64,000 bases of DNA from Microbacterium barkeri (GTDB taxonomy: Bacteria; Actinomycetota; Actinomycetes; Actinomycetales; Microbacteriaceae). This document shows, one piece after another, positions 28,004-42,577 of this stretch (the first letter of the stretch is position 1; each line of letters begins with the position of its first letter). Below the pieces are notes generated by a model that made no database searches, was not told where the DNA came from, and saw only the letters and a list, made by a program, of their open reading frames with translations. The stretch covers positions 1-64,000 of the forward strand of contig NZ_BSEJ01000017.1 in assembly GCF_027921765.1 (NCBI RefSeq), read 5' to 3'. A program made the position numbers and the translations under genes.

Positions 28004-28009
28004 CACAAT
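28004..28009 (+). promoter_or_regulatory. -10 candidate, leaderless dcuS-like kinase
   Basis: CACAAT ends 6 nt before the ATG at 28016. Confidence 0.45.
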
Positions 28010-28015
28010 GGGGGG

Positions 28016-29728
28016 ATGGCACGACGAGGCGCCGGGATCGGCGCGCGCGGACGACGACGCAGCGTGGCGGCGTGGGTGCTCGGCGTGCAGACGGCCGTGC
28101 TGCTCGCCGGCGGGGCGATCGTGTTCGGCGTGCTCGCGTGGGACGCGCAGACCGCGGCGCACGCGGACGCCGAGGAGCGCTCGACGAGCCTCGTGCTCAC
28201 CCTCGCGAGCGAGCCGACGGTGATCGAGGTCGTCTCGGCCGCTCACGCGCGCATCGGCGCCGACCCGGAGGGCGCCGTCGCGACGGCGTCGGCCGAGCTG
28301 CAGCCGTACGTCGAGCGGATCATCGCCGCGACGGGCGTCTCGTACGTGACGATCATGGACACCGATCGCACCCGCTACACGCACGCCGACCCCGCGCGGA
28401 TCGGCGGAGCGTTCATCGGCACGATCGCGCCCGCCCTCGAGGGGGAGACGTTCACCGAGGTGTACTCCGGCACGCTCGGGCCCTCGGTGCGCGCGGTCGC
28501 TCCCGTCGCGGACGACGGCGAGATCGTCGGCCTCGTCTCGGCCGGCGTGACGCTCGAGAACGTGACCGGGTCCATCCTGCTGCGTCTGCAGCTCGTCGGC
28601 CTCGCCACGCTCGCGGTCGTGGGGCTGGGAGCGCTCGCGACCATCCTGCTGTTCCGCCGCCTCTACCGCGTGACCGACGGCCGCGATCCCGACGAGCTCG
28701 CGCGGCTCTTCGCCGCGCACGAGGCGGTGCTCCACTCGCTCGAGGAGGGCCTGCTGCTCGTCGAGCGCCCGCGATCGGATGGCGCGGCGCGCGTCGTGCT
28801 CGCGAACGACCAGGCGGGCGTGCTGCTCGGCATCGCGGAGGAGCCGCCGTTCGCGGTCGACGATCCGGCTCTCCCGGCCGAGGTGCGCGACGTGCTCACC
28901 GGGCGAGACGGCGGAGCCGTCGTGCGGGTGGGTGCGCGCGAGCTCGTCGTCGACCGGTCGGAGATCGAGCTCGGCGGCCGTCGCGCGGAGATCCTCGCGC
29001 TCCGCGATCGCACCGAGCTGCGGCGGATGGCCGGCGAACTGTCGTCGGTGAAGACGATCTCCGATGCGCTGCGCGCGCAGGCGCACGAGTTCGACAACCG
29101 CCTGCACGCGATCGCGTCGCTCATCGAGCTCGGGCGACCCGACGAGGCGCTCGCGTTCGCGGCGTCGGAGCGCGACCTCGGGCAGAGGCTGGCCGACCGC
29201 GTGCTGCACGCCGTGGACGAGCCGGTCATCGCGGCGCTCGTGCTCGGCAAGGTCGCGCAGGCGCATGAGCGGGCCGTGGAGATGCACTTCGAGACCCATC
29301 TCGCCCCGGGAACGCATGGCCTCCCGCCGGCCGACGTCGTGACCATCCTCGGCAACCTCATCGACAACGCGATCGAGGCGTCGGCGAGGCGGGCGGCGCG
29401 CACGGGCGTCCGCGATGCGTGGGTGGAGGTGTATCTCGGCGAGACGGAGGACGATGCGCTCGTGTTCCAGGTGACCGACAGCGGAGACGGCGTCGCGGCG
29501 GTCGACCGCGAGCGCATCTTCGAGCGCGGGTTCTCGACGAAGGCCGATGACGCGCAGGGCCACGGCTACGGTCTCGCGCTCGCGCGTCAGGCCGCGCGCG
29601 GGCTGGGCGGCGACATCGAGGTCGCCGACGCTCCGGGCGGGGGAGCCGTCTTCACGGCGACGCTGCCGCGGCCGGATGGCGCGGGAGCCGCGGGGGAGGA
29701 CGCGGCCCGCGCGGGGGAGCGGTCATGA
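28016..29728 (+). CDS. DcuS/CitA-type sensor histidine kinase
   Basis: A 570-residue membrane kinase. The first span is near residues 20-42 and the extracellular PDC/PAS sensor is at about 45-180, with the YVTIMDTDRTRYTHADPARI pattern typical of carboxylate sensors. The second span is near 185-210 and a cytoplasmic PAS is at about 230-330. The His box is in AQAHEFDNRLHAIASLIELG near residue 357, then comes the HATPase (TILGNLIDNAIEAS, GHGYGLALARQAARGLGG). It lies divergent from the dicarboxylate symporter, which it very likely controls in response to the same substrate. Coupled by ATGA to its regulator. Confidence 0.9.
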   Translation: MARRGAGIGARGRRRSVAAWVLGVQTAVLLAGGAIVFGVLAWDAQTAAHADAEERSTSLVLTLASEPTVIEVVSAAHARIGADPEGAVATASAELQPYVERIIAATGVSYVTIMDTDRTRYTHADPARIGGAFIGTIAPALEGETFTEVYSGTLGPSVRAVAPVADDGEIVGLVSAGVTLENVTGSILLRLQLVGLATLAVVGLGALATILLFRRLYRVTDGRDPDELARLFAAHEAVLHSLEEGLLLVERPRSDGAARVVLANDQAGVLLGIAEEPPFAVDDPALPAEVRDVLTGRDGGAVVRVGARELVVDRSEIELGGRRAEILALRDRTELRRMAGELSSVKTISDALRAQAHEFDNRLHAIASLIELGRPDEALAFAASERDLGQRLADRVLHAVDEPVIAALVLGKVAQAHERAVEMHFETHLAPGTHGLPPADVVTILGNLIDNAIEASARRAARTGVRDAWVEVYLGETEDDALVFQVTDSGDGVAAVDRERIFERGFSTKADDAQGHGYGLALARQAARGLGGDIEVADAPGGGAVFTATLPRPDGAGAAGEDAARAGERS

Positions 29729-30414
29729 CGCCGATCCGGGTCCTCGTCGTCGAGGACGACCCCCGAGCGGCGCAGGCGCACGGCGCGTACCTGGCCCGCC
29801 TCGACGGGTTCGCGCTCGTCGGGACCGCGCACACCGCGGCATCCGCGCGCCGGGCCATCCGCCATGCATACGCGACCGACGAGCGCATCCATCTCGTGCT
29901 GCTCGACCTCAACCTGCCGGATGGCCACGGGCTCGAGCTGTGCCGAGAGCTGCGGGCGGCGGGGATCGCGATCGACGTGATCGCCGTCACGGCCGTGCGC
30001 GAGCTCGGCGCGGTGCGGCAGGCGGTCGCCGTCGGCGTCGTGCAGTACCTCATCAAGCCGTTCACGTTCGACGTGTTCGCGGCGAAGCTGCGGGCGTACC
30101 GCGAGTACTTCGAGCGAATGCGGTCGCCCGTGTCGGCGCTCAGCCAGCGCGAGGTGGACACGGCGTTCGCGGCGCTGCGGACGACGAACCTGCCCGGGCT
30201 GCCGAAGGGCCTCTCTCAGGAGACGCTCGACGCGGTCACGGAGCTCATCGCGGCCGAGGGGCTCTCGGCATCCGAGGTGGCCGACGTGCTCGGACTGTCG
30301 CGGGTGACGGCGCGCCGGTACCTGGAGTTCCTCGCCGACGGGGGCGTCGTGGCGCGCTCGCCGCGTCACGGCGGCCGCGGGCGCCCCGAGCTGGAGTACC
30401 GGCGCGTCGAGTGA
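29725..30414 (+). CDS. DcuR/CitB-type response regulator
   Basis: A 229-residue regulator. The receiver domain has its phospho-acceptor Asp in LVLLDLNLPDGHG near residue 55 and KPFTFDVFAAKLRAYREY after it. The C-terminal winged-type helix-turn-helix LSASEVADVLGLSRVTARRY (residues 181-200) is characteristic of the CitB/DcuR group. Four-nt overlap with the kinase. Predicted target: the dctA promoter region between 27861 and 28015. Confidence 0.9.
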   Translation: MTPIRVLVVEDDPRAAQAHGAYLARLDGFALVGTAHTAASARRAIRHAYATDERIHLVLLDLNLPDGHGLELCRELRAAGIAIDVIAVTAVRELGAVRQAVAVGVVQYLIKPFTFDVFAAKLRAYREYFERMRSPVSALSQREVDTAFAALRTTNLPGLPKGLSQETLDAVTELIAAEGLSASEVADVLGLSRVTARRYLEFLADGGVVARSPRHGGRGRPELEYRRVE

Positions 30415-30428
30415 AGGCCGCCGGGGTC

Positions 30429-30917
30429 TTACCGCGGCGTCATCGCGGCGACGCGGTCAGCGCGCGTGATCTCGCGGCGCTCCCACGTGAAGAGGAAGCG
30501 CCGGTCGAACGTCGGCGCGCACTTCACGCACGACGACGCCCGCGCCGGACGCCGATGCCGGTACACCGTGTGGCCGCCCGGGCACGTGCCGACCCAGGGC
30601 GCGAGTTCGGTCGCCGTCTCGCCGTCGTGCGTCGTGCCACCGACGTAGCCGAGGTCGCGGGCGATGCGCTTCCAGGCCTTGCCGTGCCCCGCGGCGCGCC
30701 CCGCGAGGGCGTGCGCGACCTCGTGCAGCAGGGTCTGGTGGTTCGTGTCGTCGTCGTACCGTGCGGCGAGGTAGCGCGAGACGGTGATCCGCTTGCGTGA
30801 GAAGTCGCACTGGCCAGCCCGGCGCTTGGCGTTGTCGAAGGCGAAGCTCCAGCTCTCGTCGAGGTGCTGGGCGATGAGGGCTTCGGCCCATCGGGTGACG
30901 CGCTGCAGATCCGACAC
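30429..30917 (-). CDS. SprT-like metalloprotease-domain protein
   Basis: A 162-residue protein with the zinc-binding HEVAHALAGRAAGHGKAWKR (HExxH-like with third His) near residues 65-84 and a C-terminal zinc ribbon (CPGGHTVYRHRRP ... CVKC). SprT-like proteins resemble the DNA-protein crosslink protease Spartan; bacterial functions are poorly known. The motif HEVAH keeps the catalytic Glu. Start is a GTG at 30917 with TAGCCT 6 nt upstream, a leaderless arrangement. It is convergent with the response regulator. Confidence 0.85.
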   Translation of the reverse strand: MSDLQRVTRWAEALIAQHLDESWSFAFDNAKRRAGQCDFSRKRITVSRYLAARYDDDTNHQTLLHEVAHALAGRAAGHGKAWKRIARDLGYVGGTTHDGETATELAPWVGTCPGGHTVYRHRRPARASSCVKCAPTFDRRFLFTWERREITRADRVAAMTPR

Positions 30918-30923
30918 GCTTCG

Positions 30924-30929
30924 AGGCTA
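30924..30929 (-). promoter_or_regulatory. -10 of the leaderless sprT-like mRNA
   Basis: TAGCCT on the minus strand ends 6 nt before the GTG at 30917. Confidence 0.5.
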
Positions 30930-30990
30930 AGCGCCCCCGCCGACAACGCGGCCCAGCGCTGGCCCGCGGGTGGGCGTGTGTCGCGCGGCG

Positions 30991-31081
30991 CGTGGGGCGT
31001 GGTGCGGAGGCGTGGGGCGCGGAGGCGTGGGGTGTGGGGTGTGGGGTGTGGGGTGTGGGGCGTGGGGGCGAGGGGCGTGGG
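30991..31081. repeat. G-rich heptamer repeat tract
   Basis: About 90 bp of strongly strand-biased G runs, with GTGTGGG/GTGGGGT-type heptamers repeated four to five times at 31026-31067. It has several runs of four or more G and no coding sense. It could form a G-quadruplex on the plus strand. It separates the sprT-like promoter from the family A array. Confidence 0.7.
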
Positions 31082-31087
31082 CTTCCA

Positions 31088-31528
31088 TGTCTCACTCGGC
31101 GCGGCCATCCGCCGGTCTTTCTGGTCCGCCGTGAGACACGCGTGGTTCGCCGGGGTCACCTGCCTCGGCACACGGCACGTCGTGTCTCACCTGGTGCGGG
31201 TATCCCGCGGCTTATCCCGCCGGGGGTGAGACATGTGGTGTCGGCAGGGCCACCGTGTCTCGGTCAGTGCGGGTATCGGCCCGTCTTTCCCGCCGTGGGT
31301 GAGACACGCAACGCCCCCCAACCGCCCGTGTCTCGCCCGCCGCGGTTATCGGCCCGTCTTTCCCGCCGGAAGTGAGACACGCAACGCTCACCCAACCGCC
31401 CGTGTCTCGCCCACTGCGGCTATCCGCCCGTCTTACCCGCCGAAAGTGAGACACGCAAAGCCCCCACACCCCCCCCCGCGTCTCACGCCCCACCGCCATC
31501 CGCTCGTCTTTCCCGCCGAGAGCGAGAA
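31088..31528. repeat. Family A palindrome array, six copies
   Basis: Copies at 31088-31139, 31182-31233, 31255-31307, 31328-31380, 31402-31454 and 31478-31528 (last degenerate). Each begins GTGTCTCRC and ends GTGAGACAC around a core like GCGGGTATCGGCCCGTCTTT. Later copies are spaced 73, 73, 74 and 76 bp, with linkers such as GCAACGCCCCCCAACCGCCC. The array ends directly upstream of the erm leader promoter. A solitary copy is at 8933. Not a CRISPR array: spacers are short and alike, and units are palindromic. Confidence 0.85.
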
Positions 31529-31533
31529 ATGCA

Positions 31534-31539
31534 TAGACT
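31534..31539 (+). promoter_or_regulatory. -10 of the erm leader transcript
   Basis: TAGACT ends 7 nt before the leader-peptide ATG at 31547, so the transcript should begin at or next to the leader start codon. Confidence 0.55.
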
Positions 31540-31546
31540 GGGGCGC

Positions 31547-31606
31547 ATGGGGACTCTGTGCAGCGCGCTGACGGCGTGCGTCTACGTCCGCGACCGCCGC
31601 GCCTGA
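31547..31606 (+). CDS. Predicted erm leader peptide
   Basis: A 19-codon reading, MGTLCSALTACVYVRDRRA, starting at a leaderless ATG and ending 121 nt before the erm start. Inducible erm genes carry such leaders, on which macrolide-bound ribosomes stall. The Arg-Asp-Arg near the end matches the Arg/Lys-X-Arg/Lys arrest motif known from leaders such as ErmDL. The region between its stop and erm is GC-rich and can fold, with a hairpin hiding the erm ribosome-binding site. The peptide is too short for family comparison, so this is prediction from position and motif. Confidence 0.65.
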   Translation: MGTLCSALTACVYVRDRRA

Positions 31607-31697
31607 CGGCGCGTTCGCAGGTCGACCTTCTCCGCGCCGTCGTTCCGGATGCCATCGCGCCCGGACGCGCGTCCTCGCTCACGCCCGACGTGCCCGG

Positions 31698-31723
31698 GTG
31701 CTCCGAATCCTTCCCAGGAGCGC
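31698..31723 (+). promoter_or_regulatory. Hairpin sequestering the erm ribosome-binding site
   Basis: GTGCTCC (31698-31704) pairs with GGAGCGC (31717-31723, one G-U pair) around a 12-nt loop. The second arm includes the AGGAG that serves erm at 31728. This is the closed state expected of an attenuated erm mRNA. Confidence 0.55.
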
Positions 31724-31727
31724 TCGC

Positions 31728-32495
31728 ATGCGACCCCGATCCATCCATGGCGGACGCCATGAACTCGGACAGAACTTCCTCATCCACCAGCCCACCATCG
31801 ACCGGCTCGTCGCGCTCGTCGCCGACACCACCGGTTCGGTGCTCGAGATCGGCGCGGGAGACGGCGCCCTCACCCGCCGCCTTGCGACGCTGCCGCGTGA
31901 CCTCACGGCGCTCGAGATCGACGAGACGCGGGTGCGCGGGCTCCGCCGACGCCTGCCCGGCGTGCGGATCGTCCGCGCCGACGCGCTCGGCCATCCGCTC
32001 GACGCCGACGTCGTCGTGGGCAACCTGCCGTTCCACCTGACGACGCCCCTGCTGCGTCACCTGCTCGCCGCGCGGCGCTGGACCGACGCCGTGCTCCTCA
32101 CTCAGTGGGAGGTGGCGCGCAAGCGGGCGGGCGTCGGCGGCGCGACCCTCATGACGGCTCAGGCCGCGCCGTGGTTCGCCTTCGCGCTGCACGGGCGCGT
32201 TCCGGCGCGGGGCTTCCGCCCGGTGCCCGGCGTCGACGGCGGCATCCTGACGATCTCGCGCCGGGCGACCCCGCTGATCCCGATCCGGGAGCGACGCGGC
32301 TACGAGCGCTTCGTGCGCTCCGCCTTCACCGGCCAGGGGCGGGGGATGGCCGAGATCCTGCGCCGTGCGACGGGTGCGGATGGCCGCAGCGCGCGCCGTG
32401 CGCTCGCGGCGTGCGGCATCGACGCGGCGCGTCTCCCGCGCGATCTCCAGCCCGAGGACTGGGCGGCGCTGTGGCGGGAGGTGTCGCGGCGGTAG
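31728..32495 (+). CDS. erm: Erm-type 23S rRNA (adenine-N6) methyltransferase
   Basis: A 255-residue S-adenosylmethionine-dependent methyltransferase of the KsgA/Erm superfamily. N-terminal GGRHELGQNFLIHQPTIDRL, the cofactor motif VLEIGAGDGALTRRLA (residues 34-50), the acidic ALEIDETRV, and the catalytic NLPFHLTTPLLRHLL are all present. The FRPVPGVDGGILTISRR segment fits Erm rather than KsgA. Erm enzymes methylate A2058 of 23S rRNA and block macrolide, lincosamide and streptogramin B binding. The ATG at 31728 follows AGGAG by 7 nt. The leader peptide and hairpins upstream point to drug-induced translation. Length is typical. Confidence 0.9.
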   Translation: MRPRSIHGGRHELGQNFLIHQPTIDRLVALVADTTGSVLEIGAGDGALTRRLATLPRDLTALEIDETRVRGLRRRLPGVRIVRADALGHPLDADVVVGNLPFHLTTPLLRHLLAARRWTDAVLLTQWEVARKRAGVGGATLMTAQAAPWFAFALHGRVPARGFRPVPGVDGGILTISRRATPLIPIRERRGYERFVRSAFTGQGRGMAEILRRATGADGRSARRALAACGIDAARLPRDLQPEDWAALWREVSRR

Positions 32496-32498
32496 CCG

Positions 32499-33026
32499 TC
32501 AGCTCGCGACGGCGGAGCGGGGGCGACGGCGCTCGGCGGCCTCGATCGCCGACATCGTCGCCTCGAGCTGCTGCTCGGGGGCGCCCATCTCCTGGCGCAG
32601 GAAGAGCACGCGCTTGAAGTCCTGGCGGGCGCCCTCGAAGTCACCAGCGTCGAAGCGCGTCTTGCCGCGGTGCTGGAGCGCGAAGGCGGCGATGCCCGCC
32701 CACTCCTGGCCCTCGGCCTCCTCGATGCAGGTCGACAGCTCGTACTCGGCGGCCGCGTACGCGCCGCGGAACTGCTGCACCGTCGCGTGCAGCACACGAG
32801 CGCGCAGGAGGTCCTTGCGGGTTCCGGCCATCCGCGCGACGCGGACGGCCTGCTCCGAGATCGAGAGGGCCTCGTCGAGCTCGCCGAGCACCTTCAGCAG
32901 CCACACCCGCTCGAGCAGAGCGGGGAGGCTCCGCTGCGGGCCGATCTCCGCGAGGCGCTCGCGGCACTCGGCGGGGTCGACGACCTCACGAAGGGTCTCC
33001 GGATCGTATCCGTGGATGTAGCTCAA
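32499..33026 (-). CDS. TPR-like helical repeat protein
   Basis: A 175-residue all-helical protein with tetratricopeptide-like pairs: ALLERVWLLKVLGELDEALS, ARVLHATVQQFRGAYAAAEY, AGIAAFALQHRGKTRFDAGD and FEGARQDFKRVLFLRQEMG. The start is probably a TTG at 33026 with GGAAGGGAG 6 nt upstream. A longer reading to 33443 would overlap the next gene. Convergent with erm, separated by 3 nt. Likely a protein-interaction module; no partner is apparent. Confidence 0.75.
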   Translation of the reverse strand: MSYIHGYDPETLREVVDPAECRERLAEIGPQRSLPALLERVWLLKVLGELDEALSISEQAVRVARMAGTRKDLLRARVLHATVQQFRGAYAAAEYELSTCIEEAEGQEWAGIAAFALQHRGKTRFDAGDFEGARQDFKRVLFLRQEMGAPEQQLEATMSAIEAAERRRPRSAVAS

Positions 33027-33141
33027 TTCCCACTCCCTTCCGCGCAGTCGCCTGTCCAGTGTGCAACGCGTCCGCGCATCCGCCGGGCAGGCACACCGGG
33101 CCGGGTCGGATCGATCGCGGATCGGAAGAAACGCGCCCGCG

Positions 33142-34002
33142 TCAGCGCTCGAAGAGCAACGCGGATGGCTTGGGCGAGGCCGTCGCATCCGCGTCGGTCG
33201 CGGGGATGGCGCCGCGCACGAACTCGTCGATCTCGCGGCCCTCGGCGACCTTCGCGGGGTGCGGCCCGGCCGCCATGAGCCGCGGCAGCCACTCGGTCGG
33301 GAGGGGTGCGGCGGACGCCGCGACGACGAGGTTGCCGAAGCGCCGGCCCTTGAGCACCTGCACCTCGGCGAGCACGACGACGTGCGGCAGCACGTCGCGG
33401 ATGGTCGCCACCTGCCTCCGCGCGAACGCGAGGCCCGCGCCATCCGCGACGTTGACGAGCAGCACGCCGTGCGGCGCGAGGAGCGCGGCGGCCGCGCGGT
33501 AGAACTCGACCGTCGTGAGGTGCGCGGGCGTCTGCGCGCCCGAGTACACGTCGGAGACGAGCAGGTCGACCTGCCCCGTCAGGGCGGAGGGGAGTCGTCC
33601 GAGGCCCTCGCGTGCATCGCCGATCCGGATGCGGATGGCCGCGCCGCGAGGGAGCGGGAGCTGCGCGCGGACGAGGTCGACGAGCGCCTGCTCGAGCTCG
33701 ACGACCTGCTGCCGCGACCCCGGCCGCGTCGCGTCGATGTACCGCGGGATCGTGAGGCCCCCGCCGCCGAGGTGCACGGCCGTGAGCGGGCCGGGCGGCA
33801 GCTGGTCGATGACCGCGCCCATCCGCGCGACGTACTCGAAGTGCAGGTGCGTCGGATCGTCGAGGTCGACGTGCGACTGCGGGGTGCCGTCGACGATCAG
33901 CTCCCAGCCCGAGCCGAACTCGCTCGGCGCGATCCGTGCGATCGACCCGTCCGACAGACGCGCCTGCGGCTCGTCGCGCTCGTCTCTCCGCTGGCGTCCC
34001 AT
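33142..34002 (-). CDS. Spermidine-synthase-like methyltransferase-fold protein
   Basis: A 286-residue Rossmann-fold protein. The cofactor loop is VHLGGGGLTIPRYI near residue 95, followed by QQVVELEQALVDLVR, the acidic VDLLVSDVYSGAQTPAHLTT, and LLVNVADGAGLAFARRQ. This is the pattern of the spermidine synthase family, but the N-terminal tetramerisation domain is short and there is no membrane region. In actinobacteria such proteins are usually of unknown substrate. GAGGAT lies 6 nt before the ATG, suggesting a leaderless mRNA. Confidence 0.8.
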   Translation of the reverse strand: MGRQRRDERDEPQARLSDGSIARIAPSEFGSGWELIVDGTPQSHVDLDDPTHLHFEYVARMGAVIDQLPPGPLTAVHLGGGGLTIPRYIDATRPGSRQQVVELEQALVDLVRAQLPLPRGAAIRIRIGDAREGLGRLPSALTGQVDLLVSDVYSGAQTPAHLTTVEFYRAAAALLAPHGVLLVNVADGAGLAFARRQVATIRDVLPHVVVLAEVQVLKGRRFGNLVVAASAAPLPTEWLPRLMAAGPHPAKVAEGREIDEFVRGAIPATDADATASPKPSALLFER

Positions 34003-34008
34003 GCGTCC

Positions 34009-34014
34009 ATCCTC
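34009..34014 (-). promoter_or_regulatory. -10 candidate, leaderless spermidine-synthase-like gene
   Basis: GAGGAT on the minus strand ends 6 nt before the ATG at 34002. Confidence 0.4.
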
Positions 34015-34056
34015 TCGCGGGGCGATGCGTCTCGTGCCGCAGGGCCTCTCGCGGGG

Positions 34057-34470
34057 TCAGGGACGATGCGCGTCGGCGAGCCAGCGCAGGTACCGGTGCC
34101 ACGGGTCGCCGTCGGCGAGCGACGCGATGTGCGCGAGCAGCTCGGGCGCGGCCGTGAACCACTCGCCGCCCTCGCGCAGGTGCGCGAACTGCGCGTGCCG
34201 CGCCTGCTCGACCGGCCTCCCGCCCGGCTCGAACGCGAGCAGCTCCTCGTGGCGGATGGCGCGGAGCCGGCGGCGGGGATCGGCCGACGTCCCGATCTTC
34301 ACGCGCTCGGCGTAGCGGAGGTAGTAGACGACCTCGACGCGCGGCGGGGCGAGGTCCGCGTCGGGAACGTCGCCGACGATCCATCCGCACCGTGCGCACC
34401 GCGGCCATCCGCCGACGCGCTCGCCCTCGCGCCCTCCGCAGAAGGCGCACGGGTCGGCCAGTGTCGTCAC
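34057..34470 (-). CDS. GIY-YIG-type nuclease-domain protein with zinc ribbon
   Basis: A 137-residue protein. An N-terminal zinc ribbon (CAFCGG ... CARCGW, residues 8-29) precedes a GIY-YIG/T5orf172-like domain, with VYYLRYAERVKIGTSADPRR in place of GIY-YIG, then RHAQFAHLREGGEWFTAAPE. Related proteins are found in phages and bacteria; the cleavage target is unknown. GTG start at 34470 with TAGCCT exactly 6 nt upstream. Confidence 0.78.
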   Translation of the reverse strand: MTTLADPCAFCGGREGERVGGWPRCARCGWIVGDVPDADLAPPRVEVVYYLRYAERVKIGTSADPRRRLRAIRHEELLAFEPGGRPVEQARHAQFAHLREGGEWFTAAPELLAHIASLADGDPWHRYLRWLADAHRP

Positions 34471-34476
34471 CCGCCG

Positions 34477-34482
34477 AGGCTA
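34477..34482 (-). promoter_or_regulatory. -10 of a leaderless GIY-YIG-protein mRNA
   Basis: TAGCCT on the minus strand ends 6 nt before the GTG at 34470, the same arrangement as at 30917. Confidence 0.5.
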
Positions 34483-34562
34483 CGCCGGGGCGCCGACACC
34501 AGCCGCAGCGCCGCTGGGCGCGCATTTATACCGGACAGTCCGAGCGAGGTCAAGGACTCCGC

Positions 34563-34591
34563 TTGCCACGGCGCGTCAGAGGGTCTATGCT
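34563..34591 (+). promoter_or_regulatory. Housekeeping promoter of rpoBC
   Basis: TTGCCA (34563-34568), 17-bp spacer, TATGCT (34586-34591). This predicts a start near 34598 and an untranslated leader of about 160 nt before rpoB. Confidence 0.7.
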
Positions 34592-34726
34592 TGAGATTTG
34601 CGCTCTTATGGGTCATCCATGCCTTCATATGGTGGTCGGCTGGCTCCCGTGATCCCCGCAGATAGCGGCGTGCGAATCACAGGATAGACCCGAAGCGCAC
34701 CTCACCTGTCGACAAGGAATCTAGCG

Positions 34727-34742
34727 GCCCCGCACGCGGGGC
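34727..34742 (+). promoter_or_regulatory. Small hairpin just before the rpoB ribosome-binding site
   Basis: GCCCCG-CACG-CGGGGC lies 5 nt before the GGAGG that serves rpoB. It may shape translation initiation or be part of leader-level control of the RNA polymerase genes. Confidence 0.45.
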
Positions 34743-34759
34743 TCATGGAGGTTTTCCCC

Positions 34760-38254
<3,495 letters not shown>

Positions 38255-38296
38255 TCCGGCCAGCCGATTTAGAGATTTCCGAATACAGGAGAACTA

Positions 38297-42172
<3,876 letters not shown>

Positions 42173-42191
42173 TCCGGCTGTGAAGCACGCC

Positions 42192-42223
42192 AGGAGGCCC
42201 CGGGGTTCGCCCCGGGGCCTCCT
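42192..42223 (+). terminator. rpoBC terminator
   Basis: A perfect 14-bp stem AGGAGGCCCCGGGG with a TTCG tetraloop and its complement, followed by TCGTCGT. Confidence 0.88.
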
Positions 42224-42290
42224 TCGTCGTCCGGGGCCGGATGGCACTCCCAGCGGACGCGTGTCGCGCGCGGGCGCCGGGTGCGGGCTC

Positions 42291-42296
42291 TACCCT
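42291..42296 (+). promoter_or_regulatory. -10 of a leaderless small membrane gene
   Basis: TACCCT ends 6 nt before the ATG at 42303. Confidence 0.5.
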
Positions 42297-42302
42297 GGTG
42301 CC

Positions 42303-42482
42303 ATGGCGATCGGGGGACGCAATCTCGCAGCCACGTGGATCGCGGGGCTGCTCATCGTGGGGATCATCGGCGCGATCCTGTGGGTCGCGTTCCCGTCGCT
42401 GCACATCGTCGGCGACTGGGTCGTCGCGGCGGTCGACTTCTTCTTCGACTGGCTCCGCTCGATCACGCCGACACGCCCGTAG
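42303..42482 (+). CDS. Small membrane protein
   Basis: A 59-residue protein with one long hydrophobic region (ATWIAGLLIVGIIGAILWVA, residues 9-28) and a second amphipathic part ending in SITPTRP. The ATG at 42303 has TACCCT 6 nt upstream and no ribosome-binding site. Short proteins of this kind are common next to rpoC in Microbacteriaceae as far as I recall. Function unknown. Confidence 0.65.
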   Translation: MAIGGRNLAATWIAGLLIVGIIGAILWVAFPSLHIVGDWVVAAVDFFFDWLRSITPTRP

Positions 42483-42577
42483 AGCCCGACATTCCGCGGC
42501 GAGGCTCCGGCGACACGCCGCGCCGCGTAGGTATTCTCGCGGGCAGGGGAGAGTCCCCGTCGTGAGGAGTGCTTCTG

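Noticed and set aside
31088..31528. CRISPR array
   Set aside because: Repeats are palindromic 53-mers with variable cores, linkers are about 20 nt and similar to each other, and no cas genes are present.
33027..33141. Extension of the TPR-like gene to 33443
   Set aside because: It would overlap the spermidine-synthase-like gene antisense in style and lose the clear GGAAGGGAG-TTG start.
34745..34759. ATG at 34745 as rpoB start
   Set aside because: It would place the GGAGG ribosome-binding site inside the gene and has none of its own; TTG at 34760 fits spacing and family N terminus.
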